NCBI GenBank assembly: GCA_001802125.1
Contig: MGZK01000124.1
Span: forward strand, 1 to 44,186
DNA: 44,186 nt
Direction of reading: 5' to 3'
Source of the DNA: Geobacteraceae bacterium GWC2_55_20
GTDB taxonomy: Bacteria > Desulfobacterota > Desulfuromonadia > Geobacterales > Pseudopelobacteraceae
Part shown: piece by piece, positions 16,988 to 24,869 of the stretch
Layout: each line of letters starts with the position of its first letter
Numbering within the stretch: position 1 is the stretch's first letter
Notes under the pieces: model-generated
What the model was told of the DNA's origin: nothing
The model's input: the letters and a program-made list of their open reading frames with translations, nothing else
Database searches by the model: none
Made by a program: the position numbers and the translations under genes

Positions 16988-17043
16988 GGGAATCCCTTGG
17001 GGGACGGAATCCCTTGGGGGACGTAGCTGCTTTATTGCTTTAT
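16988..17043. repeat. REP-type repeat copy 2, at the left end of the transposase element
   Basis: A 17-bp unit GAATCCCTTGGGGGACG in perfect tandem (16990-17006, 17007-17023), followed by TAGCTGCTTTATTGCTTTAT. It matches copy 1 at 15715-15771. Confidence 0.85.
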
Positions 17044-18073
17044 AATCTTTTTCTGTTACTCTTTCACACATGCCAAGACAAGCCCGATTAGATATTCCAG
17101 GTTTATTGCAACACGTCATTGTTCGGGGCATTGAACGCTCTGACATCTTTATGGACGACATTGACCAGGAACGATTTTTGGAACGCTTTAGCAGCCTTCT
17201 TGTTGAAACCTGCACCGACTGTTTTGCATGGGCTCTGCTCCCCAATCATTTTCACCTCTTGCTTCGATGCAATCACTTTGATCTTTCACGCTTCATGCGA
17301 AGGTTGCTGGCCGGCTATGCCGTCACGTTCAACCGGCGCCATGCTCGTTCCGGCCATCTGTTTCAGAACCGTTACAAGTCTATTGTCTGCGAAGAAGAGC
17401 CATACTTGCTTGAATTGATCCGCTACATCCACCTGAACCCATTGCGAGCAGGTCTCGTCAAAGATCTTGAAGAGCTTGAAAGCTTTCCTTGGTGCGGTCA
17501 TGGGGTGCTGCTTGGCCGAAAGACACTTATCGGACAAACGGTTGACGAAGTTCTGGCATTATTTGCCAACAGGAAGAAGGCAGCCCGTCATGCCTACCGT
17601 CAGTTTTTGTACGCCGGTGTTGCCATGGGGAAACGTCCTGAATTGGTTGGCGGCGGTTTGCGGCGTAGTCAGCTAATTGAGGGCAATATTGCTGTCATGG
17701 GTGAATATGATGAACGAGTACTTGGCGGGAGTGATTTTGTGGCGTCACTTCACGATGAACCTCGACTTGCTGGTAAGCTGTCCCATACAATTGATTTGAA
17801 CTCTCTGCAAGCAAGTGTAAGCGACTATTTCAAAATACCGGCAGCGGATATCCTGCGTCGTGGCCGGCGGAATCAATATTCCGAAGCTCGTGAGTTGTTC
17901 TGTTATCTTGCCGTCAGGGAGTTGGGATATTCAGGCGCGAAAGTCGGTATAATGCTCGGAATGGGGACCGCTTCGGTAAGCCGTGCGGCAAGGCGTGGCG
18001 AGAAGTTGGTTGAATCGCGGCCTGTGATGAAGGAGTGGTGGGTGAAGCAGTTAAAGCAATAAAGCAGCAACGT
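17021..18073 (+). mobile_element. REP-associated Y1 transposase (RAYT) element with terminal inverted repeats
   Basis: Left end ACGTAGCTGCTTTATTGCTT (17021-17040) and right end (18051-18073), whose complement reads ACGTTGCTGCTTTATTGCTT, form an inverted pair with one mismatch around a single transposase gene. The right repeat overlaps the gene's stop codon. The REP copies in the window share the left-end sequence, which fits the known relation between RAYT enzymes and the REP elements they mobilise. Confidence 0.8.
17070..18062 (+). CDS. REP-associated tyrosine transposase (Y1/TnpA_REP family)
   Basis: 330 aa. Single-strand DNA transposase of the HUH/Y1 type. The N-terminal catalytic domain carries MPRQARLDIPGLLQHVIVRG, the metal-binding HUH motif NHFHLLLR and the downstream NRYKSIVCEEEPYLLELIRY, which contains the catalytic tyrosine helix region, followed by IHLNPLRAGLV. 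The C-terminal part (about 230-330) is a DnaA-like helix-turn-helix region (REGKL-like repeats: AARRGEKLVE). The length is typical for longer RAYT proteins. The gene looks intact. It is framed by inverted repeats shared with REP copies nearby. Confidence 0.94.
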   Translation: MPRQARLDIPGLLQHVIVRGIERSDIFMDDIDQERFLERFSSLLVETCTDCFAWALLPNHFHLLLRCNHFDLSRFMRRLLAGYAVTFNRRHARSGHLFQNRYKSIVCEEEPYLLELIRYIHLNPLRAGLVKDLEELESFPWCGHGVLLGRKTLIGQTVDEVLALFANRKKAARHAYRQFLYAGVAMGKRPELVGGGLRRSQLIEGNIAVMGEYDERVLGGSDFVASLHDEPRLAGKLSHTIDLNSLQASVSDYFKIPAADILRRGRRNQYSEARELFCYLAVRELGYSGAKVGIMLGMGTASVSRAARRGEKLVESRPVMKEWWVKQLKQ

Positions 18074-18150
18074 TATATAGGCATAATAGGTTCGTCCATG
18101 TCACTCTCGAACCGGTTGGCGCAAGATAATTACTCCAAAACGAGGTCATC

Positions 18151-19044
18151 ATGAATACTGTTCGTACCATCAAACTATGTGTGGCAATCTGTTGCTACCT
18201 GCTTTTTTGTGGGTGTGCCACAACAGCACCTAAAACCCAGATCACATCGGGACCGCAAGCTAAAATTGCGCTTGTCCTTGGCGCGGGTGCCGCCAAAGGC
18301 TTTGCCCATATCGGTGTGCTGAAAATCCTTGAAAGCAGCAAGATCCCGCTCCATATGATTGTCGGCACGAGTGTGGGAAGTTTTGTCGGCAGCCTCTACG
18401 CCTATGGATATGATGCCTATGCCCTGCAAAAGATCGCCATGACTCTGCAAAAAAGCGATGTGGCCGAATTGACGATACCGGATAACGGGTTTCTCAAGGG
18501 AGAGCGGTTGCGGGACTACGTCAACACCAAAGTACACTCCGCCACATTGGATAAACTCAAAATCCCTATGTATGTCGTGGCCACCGATATCAAAACCGGC
18601 AATAGTGTCGTATTTAATTCCGGCAACACCGGCATGGCGGTTCAAGCAAGCTGCTCTATTCCGGGTGTCTTTCAACCGGCCAGATTTTCCGGGGCAAGTT
18701 ATGTAGATGGCGGCGTAGTTAATCCACTGGCGGTGGATGTCGCCCGGAGGTTCGGCGCGGATATCGTGATCGCCGTCGATATATCTTCCGGCATCGATGC
18801 TGTTGTTCCCGCGACTACCATTGAAACGATCATGAAATCGATACAGATCATGTACAGCAAAATGTCCCTGATTCCACTCAGCCAGGCCGACGTGGTTATC
18901 AAGCCGGTCGTCGGGTTTGTCGGGTCAGCGGATTTCGCCCAACGCAACGAGGCGATCATGGAAGGGGAAAAGGCGGCCTTGGCGGTCATGCCCCAAATCA
19001 ATGCGATGCTGGCCAAACTCAGGCAGAAAGGTCGCTTGCCATAA
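18151..19044 (+). CDS. Patatin-like phospholipase, predicted lipoprotein
   Basis: 297 aa. The N-terminus is a lipoprotein signal ending in LLFCGC with the lipidated Cys22, so the enzyme should be membrane-anchored outside the cytoplasm. The patatin fold is complete: oxyanion loop GAGAAKGFAHIGVL, nucleophile Ser74 in GTSVG (GxSxG), and the catalytic Asp186 in VDGGVVNPL. It resembles the RssA/NTE-type bacterial group of acyl hydrolases. Upstream is the RAYT right end; downstream a gap of 117 nt leads to the DUF1566 gene. The substrate (phospholipid or lysophospholipid) is inferred from the family. Confidence 0.92.
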   Translation: MNTVRTIKLCVAICCYLLFCGCATTAPKTQITSGPQAKIALVLGAGAAKGFAHIGVLKILESSKIPLHMIVGTSVGSFVGSLYAYGYDAYALQKIAMTLQKSDVAELTIPDNGFLKGERLRDYVNTKVHSATLDKLKIPMYVVATDIKTGNSVVFNSGNTGMAVQASCSIPGVFQPARFSGASYVDGGVVNPLAVDVARRFGADIVIAVDISSGIDAVVPATTIETIMKSIQIMYSKMSLIPLSQADVVIKPVVGFVGSADFAQRNEAIMEGEKAALAVMPQINAMLAKLRQKGRLP

Positions 19045-19161
19045 CTATGCCGCCATCAAACGAGGCCAGAGAGTGTTTCAGCTTTGAACCGAAAGAGAAT
19101 ATTGAGGGCACACATCCACATTCTTTCACGATCAAGAAATAGATCTCTATAGGAGGGGAAC

Positions 19162-20805
19162 ATGAAGAAAAAAATATCTCTAATTGTTCTGTTGGCGGCT
19201 ATTATTTTGATTGACGTCGCTATCCCGCTTAAGAGCGACGCAGCCGGGACCGTGAGTCTCCCCAGGACCGGGCAGACCGCAAGCTATGCGGCCGGCGACG
19301 ATGGAGCCCAGCAGATGGGTGTTGCCTGGCCCGCTCCACGATTTACCGTAAGCGTGGATTGCGTCACCGACAACCTGACCGGATTAATCTGGGCGCGGAA
19401 TGCCAATCTTAATGGTGCTCCTCAGACCTGGGATTCGGCCGTTGATCTCGCCAAGGGGCAGACTCTTTGCGGCCGCTCCGACTGGCGGCTTCCGAACGTG
19501 AATGAACTGGAGAGCCTGATCTCCGCCTCTGCGCCTGTTCCGGCCACGTGGCTTGCGGGCCAGGGATTTACAGGGGTTCAGCCAAATCCTTACTGGGCTT
19601 CATCCACCTATCTCAACCAGACCGATATGGCCTGGACCGTCTGCCTGTGCGACGGGCAGACCGGCCTCGGACCCAAGAGCAACAGTACCCAGGTGTACGC
19701 CCTGCCGGTGGCCGGGACCACCTCATTGACCGCCAGGGTTTGGAAGACCGGGCAAACCGCTGTCTACAGGGTGGGAGACGACGGCGACAGGCAGGACGGG
19801 GTCGCCTTGCCAAGCCCGAGATTTACTGCCAACACCGATACCTCTATTACTGACAATTTGACAGGACTGATCTGGGCGCCGGACGCTAATGTCATGAATA
19901 CTCGGGATCCGAATTGGGACGACTACGGGACGAAGGAAGGGAAGGTCATTTGGCAACGCGCCCTTGATTACGTGACCAAGCTGAACAACGAATCGTACCT
20001 GGGGCATAGTGACTGGAGATTGCCCAACAGGAAGGAGGGGTTCAGCTTAATGGACCGCACCAGGTATAATCCCTCGCTTCCCACCGGTCACCCCTTCTAC
20101 AATGTCCAGGCGGGCTCCTACTGGACCTCCACCACGTTGGCCTATAACACCGGCTACGCCACCACCTTCGGCACCTATATCGGAGGAATCGGTAAGGCAG
20201 TGAAGACCTCCGGTGACTCTTATACCTGGCCGGTCCGGGGTGGCGGGGCGGACACCCCCAGCGTCACTACCTCGGCGGTATCCGCCATAACCAATACAAC
20301 CGCCGCATGCGGAGGCACAGTCGCCGCCGACGGTGGGGCGGCGGTGACAGCCAGGGGGGTCTGCTGGGGGACTTCAGCCAACCCTACTATCTCCGATAGC
20401 AAAACGACCGACGGCTCCGGCACCGGCGCTTTCACCAGTTCCATTACCGGCCTTTCCCCATACACCCTCTATCATGTAAGGGCCTACGCCACCAACAGCG
20501 CGGGGACCGGTTACGGGAGCGATGTTCCCTTCAACACCCCCTGTCCGACCTATGCTGCACAGATCGGGACCACCCCTTACAACACCCTCCAGGAGGCGGT
20601 GAACAGCGTCTCGGGAACGGCCGAGATCAGGGCCGTGGCCGGAGAATGGCAGGAAGTGCTGACCTTCTCCGGAAACAGGACAATCACCCTTTCCGGCGGT
20701 TACGACTGTATCTGCGACGCTGTCACGGGGGTGACGACCGTTCACGGTTCCTTGACCGTCGGCGGCGGCGCAGTCGTAACCATGAACAATATGGCGGTCT
20801 ACTGA
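19162..20805 (+). CDS. Secreted DUF1566 (Lcl-like) double-domain protein with Fn3-like and beta-helix tail
   Basis: 547 aa. Signal peptide (MKKKISLIVLLAAIILIDVA, cut near SDAA). Two DUF1566 domains in tandem: the first about 30-190 (LTGLIWARNANL, SDWRLPNVNELESLI, YWASSTY), the second about 195-355 (LTGLIWAPDANV, SDWRLPNRKEGFSL, YWTSTTL). These domains are lectin-like and common in secreted proteins of Geobacter relatives. Then an Fn3-like repeat (about 365-460: VTARGVCWGTSANPTISDS, TLYHVRAYATNSAGTGYGS), then the start of a parallel beta-helix-like tail that ends abruptly at residue 547. The ligand is unknown. AGGAGGGG lies 5 nt upstream of the ATG. Confidence 0.88.
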   Translation: MKKKISLIVLLAAIILIDVAIPLKSDAAGTVSLPRTGQTASYAAGDDGAQQMGVAWPAPRFTVSVDCVTDNLTGLIWARNANLNGAPQTWDSAVDLAKGQTLCGRSDWRLPNVNELESLISASAPVPATWLAGQGFTGVQPNPYWASSTYLNQTDMAWTVCLCDGQTGLGPKSNSTQVYALPVAGTTSLTARVWKTGQTAVYRVGDDGDRQDGVALPSPRFTANTDTSITDNLTGLIWAPDANVMNTRDPNWDDYGTKEGKVIWQRALDYVTKLNNESYLGHSDWRLPNRKEGFSLMDRTRYNPSLPTGHPFYNVQAGSYWTSTTLAYNTGYATTFGTYIGGIGKAVKTSGDSYTWPVRGGGADTPSVTTSAVSAITNTTAACGGTVAADGGAAVTARGVCWGTSANPTISDSKTTDGSGTGAFTSSITGLSPYTLYHVRAYATNSAGTGYGSDVPFNTPCPTYAAQIGTTPYNTLQEAVNSVSGTAEIRAVAGEWQEVLTFSGNRTITLSGGYDCICDAVTGVTTVHGSLTVGGGAVVTMNNMAVY

Positions 20806-20834
20806 GCGATATATCATCAAACCCTAAAGCGGAT

Positions 20835-21007
20835 CTGATTCGTTCTAATCCGCCGCAAAGCAACTGCTAAGCAGTCCCCTCTCCCTGAGGGAGAGGGCCA
20901 GGGTGAGGGGGAATGTTGCAATATGTTGCATTGTTTCCCCCTCATCCGGCCTTCGGCCACCTTCTCCCCCGGGGAGAAGGGATTAGCGGCAGATTAGAAC
21001 GAATCAG
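20835..21007. repeat. MITE-like element with 22-bp terminal inverted repeats
   Basis: Arms at 20835-20856 and 20986-21007 match in 21 of 22 positions (core CTGATTCGTTCTAATC). Inside lie two inverted GC-rich blocks of the widespread type CCCTCTCCCTGAGGGAGAGG...GTGAGGGGG (20877-20912) and its complement-like partner (20937-20981), joined by a short AT spacer. Non-coding and non-autonomous; a REPIN-like or MITE-like structure. Confidence 0.8.
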
Positions 21008-21052
21008 GAAAACGGATGATATCACAGTGGATCTGGCCAACACGCCAGATAG

Positions 21053-21301
21053 TCATATTTACTCACTCTGGTCTACGAGGCCCCCTTTATTCTCTCGGAA
21101 GCCGCCTTTGAATTCATCCTGGCGGCTGGCCTCATACGCGGAACAAAACGAATGGACAGCGCCGATTGGATGGGAAGCGTTTTCAAAACAACCAGCATAC
21201 CTTTCGTTGTGAATCTGGCATTGGCGATCCTTGCCGGATACCTGATGCATCATTATTTTCCGGATGTAACCCGCATTTCCGAACTGTTGTCGCGTTTGTA
21301 G
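21053..21301 (+). pseudogene. Remnant of a membrane-protein gene (C-terminal part)
   Basis: An open frame of 82 residues begins just after a stop (21050-21052) without a start codon and reads SYLLTLVYEAPFILSEAAFE, then FILAAGLIRGTKRMDSADWM, then TTSIPFVVNLALAILAGYLM and ends SELLSRL. Two hydrophobic helices and a sensible composition suggest the 3' end of an integral membrane protein whose 5' part is gone. An internal ATG at 21152 would leave 49 aa. It lies 46 nt after the MITE-like element, which may mark the break point. No family name is certain. Confidence 0.55.
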
Positions 21302-21664
21302 GATCACTCGTGGCATGCAGCACTTTGGGCAGCCTGGTCAGCGTTCCCGTAGGTCTGGATTTCTGATGAAATTCACCAGCGCGGATTCAGTTGCAAATTA
21401 TTGCAATGGGTATCTATGTGTATCAAATTGTTTCACTGTGTTTTTGGCAACAGTGTATTTAACATCAGCTCCCCGTTACTTTAAACTGACTTTCACCCGC
21501 CATTAAGCTCGCACCCGCTGTACCACATCTCCCTGCATACCCCGTCAAAATGGTAGTGAAATCTTTACCCGCTACCCGCAAATAGTTTATAATCCTACTA
21601 TGTATAAGCAGTAAATCCTACGCAGTTCAAGTCACTTTTGATTACATTTTCAGGGAGGTCTGAC
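21302..21664. other. Gene-free stretch
   Basis: No credible gene. A short frame ends FVGSLVACSTLGSLVSVP at 21366; this may be a frame-shifted continuation of the preceding remnant. The rest is AT-rich upstream sequence of the dienelactone hydrolase gene. Confidence 0.4.
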
Positions 21665-22441
21665 ATGAAAAAACTGCTGATAGCACTGATCGTGCTTCTA
21701 TTCTCGGTAAATGCGGAAGCCGCTGTAAAAACCAGGACTGTCGAATATGTTCAGGGGAATACCACGCTTGAGGGATACCTGGCCTGGGATGACGCCAGCG
21801 CCGTAAAACGTCCCGGCATCCTGGTCGTGCATGAATGGACCGGAATCAACGACCACATCAGGCAACGGGCCGAAATGCTGGCCAGGCTTGGCTACGTTGC
21901 TTTTGCAGCGGACATTTACGGCAAGGGAGTTCGTCCGTCAGCTCCGGCCGAAGCCGGGAAAACCGCCGGGATCTACAAGAACGACCGGCCTCTGATGCGT
22001 GCCAGGGCCGCCGCCGGGCTGGAAGAGCTGAAAAAACAGAAATTTGTCGATCCGCAACGCATCGCCGCAATCGGCTTCTGCTTCGGCGGCAACACCGTTC
22101 TGGAACTGGCCCGCGCAGCCGCTGACCTGAAAGGAGTCGTCAGTTTCCACGGAGGTCTCTCCACCCCGACACCCGGTGATGCGAAAAATATCAGGGGCAG
22201 GGTGCTTGTGCTGCACGGCGCTGACGACCCCTATGTAAACGCCGTTGAAGTGGCTGCCTTTCAGGAGGAGATGAGGAAAGGCGGGGTTGACTGGCAGTTT
22301 GTAAGCTACGGCAATGCCGTTCACAGCTTCACCAACAGAGCGGCCGGCACGGACAACAGCAAGGGGGCTGCTTACAATGAAAAAGCGGACCACCGTTCGT
22401 GGGAAGCGATGCAGGCGTTCTTTAAGGAAATATTCAAGTAG
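21665..22441 (+). CDS. Exported dienelactone hydrolase family protein
   Basis: 258 aa alpha/beta hydrolase with a signal peptide (MKKLLIALIVLLFSVNAEA), so periplasmic or outer. The dienelactone-hydrolase Cys nucleophile is Cys139 in GFCFGGNT; Asp188 in HGADDPYV and His220 in NAVHSFTN complete the triad. HEWTGINDHIRQRAEMLARL is the usual oxyanion region. The ATG at 21665 is chosen because GGGAGGT precedes it and the signal peptide starts there; an upstream in-frame codon would add nine residues. Single-gene unit ending in the hairpin at 22623. The substrate cannot be inferred. Confidence 0.93.
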   Translation: MKKLLIALIVLLFSVNAEAAVKTRTVEYVQGNTTLEGYLAWDDASAVKRPGILVVHEWTGINDHIRQRAEMLARLGYVAFAADIYGKGVRPSAPAEAGKTAGIYKNDRPLMRARAAAGLEELKKQKFVDPQRIAAIGFCFGGNTVLELARAAADLKGVVSFHGGLSTPTPGDAKNIRGRVLVLHGADDPYVNAVEVAAFQEEMRKGGVDWQFVSYGNAVHSFTNRAAGTDNSKGAAYNEKADHRSWEAMQAFFKEIFK

Positions 22442-22622
22442 CTGCTACCAGTGACGCTGGACGGGAACTCTGTCCTGTACGGTGGGTTGCGGGAGAATCC
22501 GGTTTTGAAACATGATTGTAAATCTCGGCAGTTTCCTGTGATTGACTTATTGACATTCAAATACTCTTGGAATTTAAATGTCCAAACCATAGAGTTCCGG
22601 GGATAATTGGAAGCCAACAAGC

Positions 22623-22673
22623 GAACAGGCTGCTTATTGGCGCCGCTGGCGTCTCACAATAAACAGCCTGTTC
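22623..22673. terminator. Long stem-loop between convergent genes (bidirectional terminator candidate)
   Basis: Outer arms GAACAGGCTG / CAGCCTGTTC (10 bp, perfect) with an inner TTATTG / CAATAA pair and a GC-rich apex. It lies between the convergent genes 21665-22441 and 22718-23074. T runs are poor on both sides, so termination is inferred from position. Confidence 0.6.
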
Positions 22674-22717
22674 CTTAAACCTTTATAAGGTCCAGTTCAT
22701 CAATGATTGTTTGACGT

Positions 22718-23074
22718 TTATTTCTCGTTCGGAATACAGTTCTTGGCGAACATGATACAATCCTTTTTACCAACCGTTGCTGAGCCGCTATCCGGTATCA
22801 TGCCATAACTGGCAATTGTGCCAAAAGGTCCGGATCCACCGGGAGTTGCCGCGTGTTTCGACACTTCTCCCGGAACCGCTTCAATGATAGCAAATGCCCC
22901 GTACGGCCCGGTACCGTTACGTAATGCAGTGTTATTTGCCTTACCTTCATGAGCTTTGTCGGTATAATCGGCTGGTCCGTATGTTCCGTATGGTCCTGAA
23001 CTTGAAAATGCCGGCACGGCGCTCACTACTGCCGAAAGCGCTAGCAATGAAAGAAACAGAGCTATATTTTTCAT
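22718..23074 (-). CDS. Small secreted protein with GPYG/GPFG repeats
   Basis: 118 aa, not recognised. Signal peptide (MKNIALFLSLLALSAVVSA, cut near VPAFS). The mature part has three similar blocks around SGPYGTYG, TGPYGAFA and SGPFGTIA, spaced about 30 residues, each followed by a helix-prone segment, and a C-terminal Cys pair (DCIMFAKNCIPN) that could form a disulfide. AAGGAG lies 7-8 nt before the ATG and an extended -10 TGCTATAAT is about 40 nt upstream. Probably a small periplasmic or surface protein; function unknown. Confidence 0.82.
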   Translation of the reverse strand: MKNIALFLSLLALSAVVSAVPAFSSSGPYGTYGPADYTDKAHEGKANNTALRNGTGPYGAFAIIEAVPGEVSKHAATPGGSGPFGTIASYGMIPDSGSATVGKKDCIMFAKNCIPNEK

Positions 23075-23112
23075 GTCATTACTCCTTTTCGTGTAGTTAC
23101 CTCTTGACTTGG

Positions 23113-23122
23113 ATTATAGCAC
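23113..23122 (-). promoter_or_regulatory. Extended -10 promoter element of the GPYG-repeat gene
   Basis: GTGCTATAAT on the minus strand. The same decamer occurs at 33347-33356 (minus) and 33442-33451 (plus), each just before a small gene. The C before TATAAT is a feature favoured by RpoS holoenzyme. Confidence 0.5.
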
Positions 23123-23246
23123 CTTGGAATAAATTTTAAATGAAATTCAAAATCAATAACTCGTTGCGTATGGTTTGTGTGTATTAAAGTTATGCTATAG
23201 TTGTAGCAAATTTTGCCGGATCTGATGGGGACGGGTTCTTAAAACC

Positions 23247-24836
23247 ATGAAAATCAGGAATACGTCGCATAAGATAATGATTGTCGATGACGAGGAGATG
23301 GTCCGCATGGTTTTGCGGAGCATGTTGGAGGGGTTCGGCTTCAGCGTCGTTGAAGCGGTCAACGGCCGCGATGGACTTGAGGTCTTTGCCCGTGAAACCC
23401 CCGACGTTGTCTTTACGGACCTTCAGATGCCGGAAATGAACGGCTTTGAGTTTATTACCAGGTTAGAGCAGGAATATCCCGGGACTCCGCTAATTGTCAT
23501 TTCCGGAACAGGCAACATACAGAGTGCTATCGAGGCCATCCGTTTGGGTGCCTGGGATTATGTGACCAAGCCGATCGAGAGCATCGAGGGGCTGCATATC
23601 ATTACCCGGCGAGTGATCGAACGAATGCAGCTGATCGCCGAGAACAGAGCCTATCGCGAACACCTGGAAGAGCTCGTCATGCAGAGGACAGCGGATCTGC
23701 GCGACAGCGAGGTCCGCTTTCGCACGCTTTTTGAATCGGCCAATGACGCCATTATTCTTATCAAGGACGATCGAATCATCTCTTGCAACCGCAAGACACA
23801 GGAGCTCTTAGGCTGTTCACAGGACGACATTCTCGACCGACCCATGCTCGCCTTTTCTCCTCCCAAGCAACCATTCGGCGCATGCTCAAATGAGCTCCTC
23901 AAAGAACGCATGAATATGGCGTTGTCAGGCGTACCCCAGTTCTATGAATGGCGCTACACCCGGCACAACGGAGGATTCTTCGATGCCGAGATAAGCCTTA
24001 ACCGCCTGGAACTGCACGGTGCTTTATATCTTCAGGCCATAATGCGCGATATCACCGAACGGAAAAAATCAGAACTGGCTCTACTGGACAATGCCCGCAT
24101 AAAGAGGGAACTGGAAATTGCCCAGGAGGTCCAGCAATCACTGTTGCCGGCTCATCCTCCGGTGATTCCGGGACTGCTTGTAGCCAGCATCTGTGTGCCG
24201 GCCAGCAACGTGGGAGGAGATTATTACGACTTCTTTTCCCCTGGTGACCAAATCCTGGATACGGTCATCGCCGATGTTGCCGGTCACAGTTTCGGTTCAG
24301 CGCTCTTGATGGCAGAGGCGAGAAGCGTTCTGCACGCCAAGGTCAGCGCGGCATATTCTCCCGCCCGGCTCCTGGCCGAGGTCAACGACCTGCTGTACGA
24401 GGACCTTACCCGTTCAGAATTGCTGCTCAGCATGTTCTATGCACGGCTGGATATCAACAACTCGACCCTGACCTACGCAAATGCGGGACATTGCCGTCCC
24501 TTGTTGTACCGTTCAGGAAATGGCGGCTCCTTTGAGGAGCTTGATGCGGACGGATTGCTCATGGGAGTCAGGGTGGGGGTCTGTTTTGAGGAGAAAGCAT
24601 TGCGGATGGGTGACGAAGATATCCTGTGCCTGTTTACCGACGGTATTATAGAGTCGGAGAACAGTAATGGTGAATATTTCGGAGACAAACGATTCAGAGA
24701 GGTTATTGCGGAATCCAGCCATAAACACCCCGAAGAGATCATTACCGCTATTTTTCAGAATCTGGCAGACTTTATCGGTCACATGGATCTATCCGACGAC
24801 ATGACCATAACCGTCATGAAGGCCGTTCCCTCTTGA
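23247..24836 (+). CDS. Response regulator with PAS and SpoIIE-type PP2C phosphatase output (RsbU-like)
   Basis: 529 aa, cytoplasmic. Receiver domain (about 8-125) with Asp58 in VVFTDLQMPEMNG and acidic pair VDDEE; a coiled linker; a PAS domain (about 155-270); then a PP2C/SpoIIE phosphatase (about 295-525) with metal-binding motifs VGGDYYDFFSPGD, IADVAGHSFGSALLMA and CLFTDGIIESEN. Such proteins dephosphorylate anti-sigma-factor antagonists in partner-switching modules when phosphorylated. No anti-sigma or antagonist gene is next to it in this window. The ATG at 23247 begins the fold well, although its ribosome site is weak. Confidence 0.93.
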   Translation: MKIRNTSHKIMIVDDEEMVRMVLRSMLEGFGFSVVEAVNGRDGLEVFARETPDVVFTDLQMPEMNGFEFITRLEQEYPGTPLIVISGTGNIQSAIEAIRLGAWDYVTKPIESIEGLHIITRRVIERMQLIAENRAYREHLEELVMQRTADLRDSEVRFRTLFESANDAIILIKDDRIISCNRKTQELLGCSQDDILDRPMLAFSPPKQPFGACSNELLKERMNMALSGVPQFYEWRYTRHNGGFFDAEISLNRLELHGALYLQAIMRDITERKKSELALLDNARIKRELEIAQEVQQSLLPAHPPVIPGLLVASICVPASNVGGDYYDFFSPGDQILDTVIADVAGHSFGSALLMAEARSVLHAKVSAAYSPARLLAEVNDLLYEDLTRSELLLSMFYARLDINNSTLTYANAGHCRPLLYRSGNGGSFEELDADGLLMGVRVGVCFEEKALRMGDEDILCLFTDGIIESENSNGEYFGDKRFREVIAESSHKHPEEIITAIFQNLADFIGHMDLSDDMTITVMKAVPS

Positions 24837-24869
24837 ATATCAAAGCAATACCCCCGAAAGGAGTCTCCC

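Noticed and set aside
20913..20934. TGTTGCA repeats resembling the activator half-site
   Set aside because: They lie inside the MITE-like element, in the wrong arrangement (direct repeat) and with no sigma54 element near.
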